IMG/VR virus record: IMGVR_UViG_3300006923_000095
Span: 1-28,314 of that record
Length of the DNA: 28,314 nucleotides
From: a virus
Reading direction: 5' to 3' (one strand)
The position numbers and the translations under genes are program-made. Of this stretch, positions 15,933-24,050 are shown piece by piece. The notes under the pieces are model-generated. The model was not told the origin of the DNA. It made no database searches and worked only from the letters and a program-made list of their open reading frames with translations. The stretch's first letter is position 1; each line of letters begins with the position of its first letter.

Positions 15933-16072
15933 TCCAAACCGAAATTTCTTATGATAAGGAAGCGGATTATATCACAATAGATTCCGTCGCCAATTTTAAT
16001 CTAATTCACCCAGAGGATTTGAATAAATTTATGGATATGGTGAACAAATATAGGAGTGAAAATGACCTTTGA
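15914..16072 (+). pseudogene. Open frame continuing in the -1 frame; small unknown protein or frameshifted C-terminus
   Basis: From TTG 15914 the frame reads YGLSIIQTEISYDKEADYI and continues to NKYRSENDL. About 50 residues, acidic, with alternating strand-like and helix-like segments that look like real protein. There is no ATG near its start and only a weak ribosome site. Either it starts at TTG, or it is the rest of the ORF begun at 15861, displaced by one base through mutation, sequencing error or programmed -1 shift; I see no clear slippery heptamer. It overlaps the amidase start. Confidence 0.45.
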
Positions 16073-16490
16073 CAAAACAACAAGACACGTAAACCGAGTT
16101 TTTGTACACTGCTCCGCTAGCGACCATGACGACCATGACGATGTTTCAGTAATGAGAGAATGGCATGAAAAACGTGGATGGCGTGACGTTGGATACCATT
16201 TTTTCATCAAAAAAGATGGAACGGTTCAAAATGGACGAGATTTAGAGTGGACACCCTCAGCACAAAGAGGACACAATACCGGAACTATCGCTATTTGTTT
16301 GCATGGACTTTTAGAAGAAAATTTTACACAGTCTCAATTTTCCTCTCTAAGACGATTATGCCGACATATCAATAGTATTTACTCTGACATAACTTTTCAT
16401 GGACACAAAGAAGTAGCAAATAAATCTTGCCCAGTATTCGACTACGTGGATGTTCTCGGTTTGGATGATGAAGGAAATTTAGGAATATAA
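16062..16490 (+). CDS. N-acetylmuramoyl-L-alanine amidase (T7 lysozyme type endolysin)
   Basis: 142 residues, Amidase_2/PGRP fold, cutting the amide bond between MurNAc and the stem peptide. Zinc ligands His16, His115 and Cys123, catalytic Tyr45 and Lys121 match T7 lysozyme H17, H122, C130, Y46 and K128, including the H-x7-C and K-x-C spacing. Other family motifs: GWRDVGYHFFIKKDG and N-T-G-T-I-A-I. No signal peptide, so a holin from elsewhere would be needed. ATG 16062 has AGGAG 5 bases upstream. An odd DHDDHDD run lies at 21-27. T7 lysozyme also inhibits its RNA polymerase, but there is no evidence for that here. Confidence 0.93.
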   Translation: MTFDKTTRHVNRVFVHCSASDHDDHDDVSVMREWHEKRGWRDVGYHFFIKKDGTVQNGRDLEWTPSAQRGHNTGTIAICLHGLLEENFTQSQFSSLRRLCRHINSIYSDITFHGHKEVANKSCPVFDYVDVLGLDDEGNLGI

Positions 16491-16491
16491 T

Positions 16492-16530
16492 TGTCAGAGA
16501 ATATCTGATATATGTCAGAGCATATCTGAC
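16492..16530. promoter_or_regulatory. Tandem operator-like repeat upstream of gene 43
   Basis: TGTCAGAGAATATCTGA (16492-16508) and TGTCAGAGCATATCTGA (16513-16529) differ by one base and start exactly 21 bases apart. Each contains inverted TCAGA/TCTGA half-sites. Two helical turns between copies would place two dimers on the same DNA face. It lies about 57 bp before the gene 43 promoter. Nothing else is visible in 16531-16586 except a 5-bp hairpin near 16545. Confidence 0.7.
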
Positions 16531-16586
16531 GATTCCAACATAGATAATCCTCATTTAAAGGATTTACCATGCAAAAATGTACAGGG

Positions 16587-16615
16587 TTGACAAATCAACC
16601 CGAAAGTGATATAAT
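16587..16615 (+). promoter_or_regulatory. Consensus sigma70 promoter of gene 43
   Basis: Perfect TTGACA (16587-16592), 17-base spacer, TG extended element and perfect TATAAT (16610-16615). The ATG begins 6 bases past the -10 box with no ribosome site, so transcription should begin at the start codon. Confidence 0.93.
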
Positions 16616-16620
16616 ATATT

Positions 16621-19098
16621 ATGGAGTTTTATACAAACGTACAGACCCGCGGTAATAATGTTTTGCTTAGGGGTGTCGATGAGAAGGGAAATCGATTTAA
16701 TAAAAAAGTCCCTTATGAACCCACCTTATACACTCAAACATTCGTCGATAGCGATATTACGACAACACTCGGAGAACCCGTAGAACCAATCACTTTCCAG
16801 AATATGAAGGATGCTAATGAGTGGAAACGGAAAATGGGTGAATCTGTTTATGGTGGAATCCCTTTTAAGTACGCTTATATTTCCGATAATTATCCAGAAT
16901 ATATCGAATTCAATCTAGAAAAAATAAAAATTCAATATCTTGATATTGAGTGTTCTACTGAAAATGGTTTCCCCGATTCAGCAAATCCCATCGAAGAAAT
17001 TACCGCTATAACTGTTTCTGATGGACGCAGGTATTTTGTCTTCGGCAACGGGAAATATAAAAAACACCGGGAAGACGTAATATACAAGGATTTTGGTTCT
17101 GAAAAAGAACTTTTGAGAGCGTACATAGCGTTTACTCATGGATCGGCGCCCGATGTTATCACGGGATGGAATACCAAATATTTTGACATACCATATTTGG
17201 TATCTCGAGCAAGAAAAGTACTTTCAAATAAGGAAGTATCCCAAATTTCACCGTGGGGAATTGTAACTGAGAGTACAGAAAAATGGCAAAACAAAGAAAT
17301 TATGGTTTATAATATATCAGGTATTTCTCAGTTGGATTATATGGATGTTTATCGTACTTACGTAAAGACGCCTAGAGAAAGTTACCGATTGGATCATATC
17401 GCCCATATAGAATTGAATGAGCGGAAGTTGGATTATTCAGAACATGAGAGTTTACTTGCATTATATAAGAACGACTATCAAAAATTTATTGAATACAATA
17501 TCAAAGACGTTGAACTCATTGTTAGACTGGAGAACAATCTCAAACTTCTCGAAATGATTTTTACGCTCTCTTATGATGCCAAGGTGAATTATGAGGATAC
17601 ATTTCTTCAAGTTCGAACTTGGGACGCTATTTTGTATAACGCTTGTAGAAAAGAGAACATGGTAATTCCACCGAAAGTTGACAATAATTTCACGGGGAAA
17701 TATGTTGGCGCTTATGTAAAATCACCACAAGTCGGTGCTCATGGATGGGTCGTTAGTTTTGACCTTACAAGTTTGTATCCCTCTCTTATGCGTCAATGGA
17801 ATATGAGTCCCGACACAATAAAAGGAATGTATCAGGATCGGAATATGGTTGATGATCTTCTTGAGGGAGAATCTATGCCGGATTTCTTGCGTGATTCGGA
17901 TGTTTGTCTCGCTGCAAATGGAGCATTATTTTCAAACGAGAAAGAGGGTATTATATGCAAAACTCTCGCCCGCATGTTCCAGGATAGAGTAAACTATAAA
18001 AAAGAGATGAAGAAATACCAAAAAATGTACGAGGACACGCACGACCCGGATCACAAAATGTTGGCGAATCGGTATAATAATCTACAATTGACAAAGAAAA
18101 TCCAATTGAACAGTTGCTACGGTGCTGTGGGGAATCGGTATTTTAGATTTTTTGATCTAAGGATCGCTGAAGCAGTCACACGAACCGGGCAATTAGTTAT
18201 TCGATGGGCAGAAAAGAAAGTTAATGAGTATCTGAACAATATGAACTCAACTGAGAATGTTGATTATGTTATCGCTTCTGATACAGACTCACTGTATGTC
18301 AATATGGACAAATGGGTAGAATTATTTATTGGAAATGATCTTGAAAAATCGCTGATTATCAATCAACTTGATGAAGCAAGCGAGAAGCATTTAAACCCAC
18401 TCATGAATAAAATTTATGAGGAACTCAGAGAAAAATTGAACTGCAAAGATCAATTAATGTTTATGGATAGAGAAGCGATTGCTGATAGAGCAATATGGGT
18501 CGCTGGGAAGAATTACATCCTGAACCTGTGGGATATGGAGGGTGTTCGGTATTCAGAACCAAAACTCAAAATCATGGGTATTTCCGCTGTAAAATCAAGC
18601 ACACCAGAGTTTTGTAGAAACAAGATCAAGAAGTGTATCGAGATTGTAATGCGGGGTAATGAAGCGGAACTAATTGACTATATTGAAGAAACAGAAACCG
18701 AGTTTAAAACACTCCCCAGCGAGGATATAATGTCTCCAAGAGGGGCAAATGGTTTGGATAAATACTATGACCCAAATACAGTATACACAACAAAAACACC
18801 CCTTCAAGTTAAGGGTTCGCTGTTATTCAATAAGATGTTAAAAGATAAGGGGATCGATAAAAAGTATGAACCCATTCAAAATGGGGATAAGGTGAAATAT
18901 TGTTATTTGTTACAACCAAATCCAGTTCATGATACCGTTATCGCTATCAAGACGATCCTACCAAAAGAGTTGAAATTAGAACCATATTTGGACAGAAATA
19001 AACAATTCCAGAAAACATTTAAAGATGGATTAGAACCGATAGTTCGATCTATTGGATGGAATATGGAGAGAATTGCCAGTCTTGAGGATTGGTTTTAA
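16621..19098 (+). CDS. 43: DNA polymerase gp43 (family B)
   Basis: 825-residue replicative polymerase (T4: 898). Proofreading exonuclease intact: D108-x-E110 (LDIE), NTKYFD (Asp189), YNIKD (Asp296). Polymerase motif A DLTSLYPSLM (Asp381), motif B KKIQLNSCYGAVGN (492-505), motif C SDTDS (Asp554, Asp556). The extreme C-terminus, ASLEDWF, is the clamp-binding peptide. It heads the 43-uvsX-41 segment and has its own strong promoter. The start fits the T4 N-terminus (MKEFYISIET), although the mRNA would be leaderless. Confidence 0.98.
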   Translation: MEFYTNVQTRGNNVLLRGVDEKGNRFNKKVPYEPTLYTQTFVDSDITTTLGEPVEPITFQNMKDANEWKRKMGESVYGGIPFKYAYISDNYPEYIEFNLEKIKIQYLDIECSTENGFPDSANPIEEITAITVSDGRRYFVFGNGKYKKHREDVIYKDFGSEKELLRAYIAFTHGSAPDVITGWNTKYFDIPYLVSRARKVLSNKEVSQISPWGIVTESTEKWQNKEIMVYNISGISQLDYMDVYRTYVKTPRESYRLDHIAHIELNERKLDYSEHESLLALYKNDYQKFIEYNIKDVELIVRLENNLKLLEMIFTLSYDAKVNYEDTFLQVRTWDAILYNACRKENMVIPPKVDNNFTGKYVGAYVKSPQVGAHGWVVSFDLTSLYPSLMRQWNMSPDTIKGMYQDRNMVDDLLEGESMPDFLRDSDVCLAANGALFSNEKEGIICKTLARMFQDRVNYKKEMKKYQKMYEDTHDPDHKMLANRYNNLQLTKKIQLNSCYGAVGNRYFRFFDLRIAEAVTRTGQLVIRWAEKKVNEYLNNMNSTENVDYVIASDTDSLYVNMDKWVELFIGNDLEKSLIINQLDEASEKHLNPLMNKIYEELREKLNCKDQLMFMDREAIADRAIWVAGKNYILNLWDMEGVRYSEPKLKIMGISAVKSSTPEFCRNKIKKCIEIVMRGNEAELIDYIEETETEFKTLPSEDIMSPRGANGLDKYYDPNTVYTTKTPLQVKGSLLFNKMLKDKGIDKKYEPIQNGDKVKYCYLLQPNPVHDTVIAIKTILPKELKLEPYLDRNKQFQKTFKDGLEPIVRSIGWNMERIASLEDWF

Positions 19099-19105
19099 GG
19101 AAAAT

Positions 19106-19363
19106 ATGAAAATAAAAATATCATTATGGATTTTGTGTATATTTCAGAGCTTTGCTTCCATGGAAAATATTAAAGAATCTGACATTCTCAGACAAGAAAT
19201 AGTAAGAATGAATAAGAGATTCAGTTTGAAAGTTCAATGCTCTTCGAATTTTATAGCCCACTTGATAGTTTATGGCAATAAACCGGTTTCAGTAGAAAAG
19301 GGTTTTCGTGAATGGAATAATTGTCTAATAGGTGTACAAACAAAGGATGAAAATAAAAAATGA
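19106..19363 (+). CDS. Small exported protein of unknown function
   Basis: 85 residues. Residues 1-18 form a typical signal peptide: Lys-containing start, hydrophobic ISLWILCIF, and Ala-Ser near the predicted cut (FAS|M). The mature part of about 67 residues holds two Cys (45 and 73), which could form a disulfide in the periplasm. ATG 19106 has AAGGA 4 bases upstream; the in-frame ATG at 19052 lies inside gp43 and would bury the signal. Coupled to uvsX by ATGA. Function unknown; an envelope-acting early protein such as superinfection immunity is a speculation. Confidence 0.7.
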   Translation: MKIKISLWILCIFQSFASMENIKESDILRQEIVRMNKRFSLKVQCSSNFIAHLIVYGNKPVSVEKGFREWNNCLIGVQTKDENKK

Positions 19364-20460
19364 GCGCTTTTGAAAACTTAGTAAAATCAACCGGGAATGA
19401 ATTATCAATATCCGGTACAGAATTACCAGAAACGCAATCATTTGTAGACACAGGATCATATATGCTTAATGCTCTGATTTCTGGATCTATTTTTGGTGGT
19501 ATCCCTTCTAATAAGGTGACGGGATTCGCAGGAGAAGAAGCGACAGGGAAAACATATTTTGTTCTTTCATGTTGTAAAAATTGGTTGGATCAAGCGAAAA
19601 ATAATTTCGTAGTGTACTTTGAATCTGAAAATGCCGTACAAGATAAAGCGGATTTAATCAATCGTGGTATCGATGTCAGACGATTCGAAATCCTACCTGT
19701 AAATACCATTGAGGAATTTTCAACTCAATGCTCGAAAATGTTGACGAAAATTCTATCAATGAAGAAAAATGAGAGACCGAATGTTATGATGGTTCTAGAC
19801 TCACTTGGGAATTTATCAACTAACAAAGAATTGAAGGATATTGAAGAAGGAAACGACAAAGTTGACTTTACAAAACCAAAAAAGATTCGTGCTTGTTTTC
19901 GTGCTGTTACACAAAAACTGGCGAGAGCGAATGTTCCTTTCCTATTGACAAATCACATATATCAAACGATGGACGCTTACGATTTTGAAGGGGAAATGGG
20001 TGGTGGAGGTGGAACCAAGTATGCTTGCAGTTCCATTGTCTGGTTGAAAAAGAAGAAAGAACTTGATGGGAAATTTCAGATTGGGAATATCATACGATGT
20101 GCTATGTACAAGTCTAGAATCACGAAGGAAAAGACAAAAGGTGAAACTAGAATTTTGTTCAAGGGTGGACTCGACCGATATCATGGATTATTCGATCTTG
20201 CTGTAACGGCGGAAATTGTCAAAAAACCGCTAGATGAAAATGGAAAAATCAAGGACAAATCACCGTATTGGGTTCTTCCATGTGGAAAAAGTGTCTATGA
20301 GAGCAAAATAAAAAAGGAACCGGAGATGTTATATACTCCAGAGGTCTTGACAAAGATTGATGAATATGTTAGAATGAACTTTAAGTATGTTTCTGATGTT
20401 CCTGTATCGGATGAGACAGTAACTGAAGTAGAAGTCGAAGAAATTGAAACTTCAAATTAA
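19360..20460 (+). CDS. uvsX: RecA-like recombinase UvsX
   Basis: 366 residues. Strand-exchange protein of the phage, loaded by UvsY. Walker A GEEATGKT (58-65), the catalytic region VYFESENAV (85-93), Walker B NVMMVLDSLG (141-150), and a Gly-rich L2-type loop GEMGGGGGTKYACS. The acidic C-terminal tail (TEVEVEEIE) is normal for the family. Walker A is a canonical GxxxxGKT, unlike T4 UvsX (GPSKSFKS). Confidence 0.97.
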   Translation: MSAFENLVKSTGNELSISGTELPETQSFVDTGSYMLNALISGSIFGGIPSNKVTGFAGEEATGKTYFVLSCCKNWLDQAKNNFVVYFESENAVQDKADLINRGIDVRRFEILPVNTIEEFSTQCSKMLTKILSMKKNERPNVMMVLDSLGNLSTNKELKDIEEGNDKVDFTKPKKIRACFRAVTQKLARANVPFLLTNHIYQTMDAYDFEGEMGGGGGTKYACSSIVWLKKKKELDGKFQIGNIIRCAMYKSRITKEKTKGETRILFKGGLDRYHGLFDLAVTAEIVKKPLDENGKIKDKSPYWVLPCGKSVYESKIKKEPEMLYTPEVLTKIDEYVRMNFKYVSDVPVSDETVTEVEVEEIETSN

Positions 20461-20479
20461 ATTATGATAAAGGTGAAAT

Positions 20480-21877
20480 ATGAGAACAGAAAGAGTAATA
20501 CTTTCAGGGTTGCTCAAGTTGGAAAAATATCGTACAAAAGTGGTTCCTCACATGAAAAAGGAGTATTTTTCTGACAGAATAGAGTCGTGCATATTTGGGA
20601 CAATATACGATTATTTTTCGAGATATAAAGCGGCGCCAACAATCGACGACATTTCAGTTGAATTATCAGAATCAAGCAATTTATCGGATACAGAACTTGA
20701 AAATTCGGAGGACATTTTAAAATCTATTTTTGAAATTCAGACGAATAGTGAAGAATGGTTATTGAAAACAACCGAGGATTTTTGTCAAGACAAATCGCTT
20801 TATAATGCTATTAAAACTTCGATTGAAATTGTAGACGATCCAAGAAAGAACCGAAACTCTATCCTTGAGGTTCTAAAGGACGCTCTTTCGGTTTCATTTG
20901 ATAAGGACTTGGGACACGATTATGTAGAAGATTATGAAGCACGATTTAGATCGTACCACGAGGGGTTTAAGGATAGAATACCCTTTGATATAACTTTGTT
21001 GAATGATATTACAAATGGCGGAATCCCAGCAAAAACAGGTACGCTTAATTTAATTATGGCGGGTACAAATGTTGGGAAAACTCTATTCCTTGTACATTAT
21101 GCTGCTCAATGTCTTTGCATGGGATATAAAGTCGCCTATTTCAGCATGGAGATGGATGAAACAGAATTATCAAAACGTATTGATGCTAGTTTGCTCAATA
21201 TTGATATAAACGATTTGGAGGAAACGCCGATCGGATTTTTGAATGATCGATTTAAGAAAATACAGTGTGATAAGATTAAAGGACAGATGAAGATTAAGAG
21301 ATTCCCAACTGGTCGTGCTTCTACTATAGACTTTGACTCATATTTGTCGGAATTAAGGTTGCAAGATGATTTTGTACCTGATATAATATTCGTTGATTAT
21401 ATTGGAATTACCGCTTCATCGACATTACCACAATCAGCGAAGCAGAATTCTTATCTGTATTTTAAGAGTGTAGCGGAGGAGTTACGTGCTTTTGGAATCG
21501 ATCATTCAGCGCCGGTTTTCTCTGCTGTACAAACAAACAGACAGGGATTCGCAGACAGCGACCCGGATTTGGACAAAACTTCTGACTCGTTTGGAATTAT
21601 GATGACTTCAGATTTTGCGGTTGCGATGTTGACAAATGATGAACTTGAACGACTTAATCAATATCAGATGAAGCAATTGAAAAGTCGATACAATCAGAAG
21701 ACGAAAAATAAGCGATTTATGGTTGGATATGATCTAAGTCGGATGAGAATTTTTGATGTAAGTGCTTCTGCACAAACAAGCGGACTTCCACCCGTACAAA
21801 GTAATGATGCTGATACAATAGCAGTTAATACAAATAATAGAACTTCAGTTCTTGATTTTGGGAAAATAAAGGTTTGA
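20480..21877 (+). CDS. 41: Replicative DNA helicase gp41 (DnaB family)
   Basis: 465 residues. N-terminal helical domain to about 150, then RecA-like motor: Walker A GTNVGKT (195-201), YFSMEMDETELSKRIDA, Walker B DIIFVDYIG (301-309), AVQTNRQGF, and the Arg-containing KQLKSRYNQK near the C-terminus. Hexameric helicase that drives the fork and stimulates the gp61 primase. AAGGTG precedes the ATG. Confidence 0.97.
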   Translation: MRTERVILSGLLKLEKYRTKVVPHMKKEYFSDRIESCIFGTIYDYFSRYKAAPTIDDISVELSESSNLSDTELENSEDILKSIFEIQTNSEEWLLKTTEDFCQDKSLYNAIKTSIEIVDDPRKNRNSILEVLKDALSVSFDKDLGHDYVEDYEARFRSYHEGFKDRIPFDITLLNDITNGGIPAKTGTLNLIMAGTNVGKTLFLVHYAAQCLCMGYKVAYFSMEMDETELSKRIDASLLNIDINDLEETPIGFLNDRFKKIQCDKIKGQMKIKRFPTGRASTIDFDSYLSELRLQDDFVPDIIFVDYIGITASSTLPQSAKQNSYLYFKSVAEELRAFGIDHSAPVFSAVQTNRQGFADSDPDLDKTSDSFGIMMTSDFAVAMLTNDELERLNQYQMKQLKSRYNQKTKNKRFMVGYDLSRMRIFDVSASAQTSGLPPVQSNDADTIAVNTNNRTSVLDFGKIKV

Positions 21878-21878
21878 T

Positions 21879-22472
21879 ATGAAAAAGAATATTGATTTTA
21901 CTATTGATTTTGAGTCTTTGGGACTCTACGAAAACTCGGTTTTGTTGTCAATTGGCGCCGCTAAATTTGATGATGCAGAGATCGAAGGTAAGACTAATGC
22001 TGATATTTTTGATGGGGCGCTGAATGATGGGTTTCAACTAAAACTCGATGTCAAAGATCAATTGAGATCAGGGAGAAAAATCGACCCGGACACCGCTGAG
22101 TGGTGGAAAACTCAGGAATCAGAGTCAGCAAAAGCAGTTTTAAAACCTTCGATTTCTGACGCTAGTTTAGATTTAGCGATCAAGAAGTTCCATGAATACC
22201 TTCAATTTAATGGATTTTCCCGAAACAGTAATATTTGGGGTCGTGGATATGTAGAACCCATGTGGTATTTTGCGATCTGTAAACAATATGATATTGATCC
22301 AATGGTAAAATATTGGCAATTTCGTGATGCAAGGACATTTTTGTATACAGAAATGCACCCACAGCGATTTCCGAAAACTGTACAACCAACAAATTTCATT
22401 CCACATAATGCTTTACATGATTCAGCATTTCTAATTGTGACAATGATCGACCCTTTGGATGAGAGAGAATAA
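21879..22472 (+). CDS. dexA: DexA-type 3'-5' exonuclease
   Basis: 197 residues, DEDD superfamily (Rv2179c/DexA family). Asp10-x-Glu12 (DFESL) forms Exo I. DTAEWWKTQ (71-79) is the typical phrase, as in T4 DexA STIEWWKNQ. WGRGYVEP (120-127) is the Exo II region, FRDART (149-153) and HNALHD (176-181) complete the site. Exo II shows Glu126 where the family normally has Asp, so activity may be altered. In T4, dexA is also an early gene near the replication functions. The ATG follows the gp41 stop by one base. Confidence 0.88.
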   Translation: MKKNIDFTIDFESLGLYENSVLLSIGAAKFDDAEIEGKTNADIFDGALNDGFQLKLDVKDQLRSGRKIDPDTAEWWKTQESESAKAVLKPSISDASLDLAIKKFHEYLQFNGFSRNSNIWGRGYVEPMWYFAICKQYDIDPMVKYWQFRDARTFLYTEMHPQRFPKTVQPTNFIPHNALHDSAFLIVTMIDPLDERE

Positions 22473-22496
22473 ATTATTTTATTTTCCTAAAAACCC

Positions 22497-22525
22497 TTGA
22501 CGAACCACTCTAAAACCCTTATAAT
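22497..22525 (+). promoter_or_regulatory. Sigma70 promoter of the small gene at 22558
   Basis: TTGACG (22497-22502), 17-base spacer, perfect TATAAT (22520-22525). Predicted start near 22532 gives a leader of about 26 bases with a strong AAAGGGAG ribosome site. Confidence 0.87.
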
Positions 22526-22557
22526 AGTAGTGTAAGGTTAAGAAAGGGAGAAACAAA

Positions 22558-22743
22558 ATGGAAACAAGAAAATCAGATTCGCAACAGGGACGAGAACTAA
22601 ACGACAAACTCAAGGGATTCAATAAGAATCAGAAATTAGCATGGGCGTTAGGTGTAAACCCCGAATTCGCTCAAGAAGCATTAGAATATTTGACTGAGAA
22701 CGGGGTAACAGCATTTCTTGAAAATCGAAAATACAAACTATAG
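22558..22743 (+). CDS. Small hypothetical early protein
   Basis: 61 residues, not recognised. Charged N-terminus (METRKSDSQQGREL), then two predicted helices (NKNQKLAWALGVNPEFAQEALEYL) and a short basic end. No Cys pairs, signal or membrane segment. It has a dedicated near-consensus promoter and a strong ribosome site, suggesting substantial early expression, perhaps a host-takeover or regulatory protein; this is only inference. Confidence 0.8.
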   Translation: METRKSDSQQGRELNDKLKGFNKNQKLAWALGVNPEFAQEALEYLTENGVTAFLENRKYKL

Positions 22744-22747
22744 AGAG

Positions 22748-22755
22748 GATAAATA
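22748..22755 (+). promoter_or_regulatory. Possible late promoter variant (GATAAATA)
   Basis: One mismatch from TATAAATA. The predicted start would fall at about 22761, the ATG of the next gene. The following genes look late or virion-associated, which supports a late promoter here. Confidence 0.45.
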
Positions 22756-22760
22756 TAATT

Positions 22761-24050
22761 ATGTCGTACTCTATTGCAAATTACACCGACCCGCAAACCA
22801 TAGAGGAGTCAACAGGAGGTAAAAACCTTCATATGACTCACTTAGACGAATTGATATTAGCATCAGAATCACCGAAAGATTTTACAGCAACAACAAATTT
22901 TCTAAAATCCGTTGTAGAACTCCTACATGGTCGCTCGACCAAAAAATCAGCAATAACTACAAAATGGGACGGAGCGCCCGCTATTTTTTGTGGACTCGAT
23001 CCCGCCGACAGTAAATTCTTTGTTGGAACCAAAGCAGTTTTCAACAAGGTTCCAAAACTAATTAAAACCGAATTGGATTTGGATTTATTTGGTTTCAAGG
23101 GAGATTTGAAAACAAAACTCTTGATAGCACTGAAAGAACTCCCAAAATTAAACATCCCAAGGGGAATAGTTTTACAAGGCGATATGCTCTTTACAACAGG
23201 AGATATCACCGACAAAAATATTGATGGTTTGGATTATATAACTTTCCAACCCAACACTATCATGTATGCTGTACCTGTCAAATCCGACCTTGCAAAACAG
23301 ATGAGGCGATCCAAATTGGGGATGATATTCCATACGACATATACTGGTACTACTTTACAAGGAATGAAAGCATCCTTTGGCGCTGATGTTTCAAAATTGA
23401 ATCGGATAAAATCAGTTTGGTTTGATGATGCAGAATACAAGAACTTTTCAAACATCTTATTCTCAGCATCTGAATTTGTTAAACTCTCGGACGACATAAA
23501 AAAGATAGAGAAACTCGAAGTTAATATAACTGGGAAAAACTCTAAACAATATCAGGAATATCATTTAATTCAGAGAAACTTAAAATCCTCAGAATTGGGA
23601 GCGGGTTTGATGACCTTTTTTAATTCACAAATTAGAAAGGGATCGACTGTCAGACGAGGAAAACTCGCTGTTCTCGACTACTTTAACCATGTTGAGAGTC
23701 ATTTCAACGACAAGGTTATAGCAAAGGTTAAATCGGAGAAAGGGAAGACACAGAAGACAGAAAGGCGGGATCAAATCTTATCATCCCTGAAAAATCTTCG
23801 ACCTCTCATAATTGATATTGTGAATTTTACAACCGCCGTATCAAACATCAAGGATCGTATAATCAGAAAATTGGAATCTGGTGTAAACAAGGAAATCAAG
23901 AATTTCGTTGTAGATAAAACCGGAATAAGGGTCACAAACCCGGAAGGATTCGTAGCAATTGATAAATTAACTGGTGGCGCTGTTAAATTCGTTGATAGAT
24001 TAGAATTTTCAAATCTAAATTTTAATGTTGACAAAAAATGGAGCAAATAA
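22761..24050 (+). CDS. Putative ligase-like covalent nucleotidyltransferase
   Basis: 429 residues. I see the landmarks of the DNA/RNA ligase and capping-enzyme superfamily in the right order: TTKWDGAPAIF (66-76) with motif I K68-W-D-G, a strand with FFVGTK (86-91), LQGD (138-141) as a possible motif III, EGFV (395-398) as motif IV and AVKFVD (407-412) as motif V. Lys68 would be the AMP/GMP acceptor. Between III and IV lies an unusually long, mostly helical insertion (about 225-390). Relatives exist among marine T4-like phages, I believe only as uncharacterised proteins. The GATAAATA late-like motif and the following genes suggest a late protein. Motif V is weak. Confidence 0.6.
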   Translation: MSYSIANYTDPQTIEESTGGKNLHMTHLDELILASESPKDFTATTNFLKSVVELLHGRSTKKSAITTKWDGAPAIFCGLDPADSKFFVGTKAVFNKVPKLIKTELDLDLFGFKGDLKTKLLIALKELPKLNIPRGIVLQGDMLFTTGDITDKNIDGLDYITFQPNTIMYAVPVKSDLAKQMRRSKLGMIFHTTYTGTTLQGMKASFGADVSKLNRIKSVWFDDAEYKNFSNILFSASEFVKLSDDIKKIEKLEVNITGKNSKQYQEYHLIQRNLKSSELGAGLMTFFNSQIRKGSTVRRGKLAVLDYFNHVESHFNDKVIAKVKSEKGKTQKTERRDQILSSLKNLRPLIIDIVNFTTAVSNIKDRIIRKLESGVNKEIKNFVVDKTGIRVTNPEGFVAIDKLTGGAVKFVDRLEFSNLNFNVDKKWSK

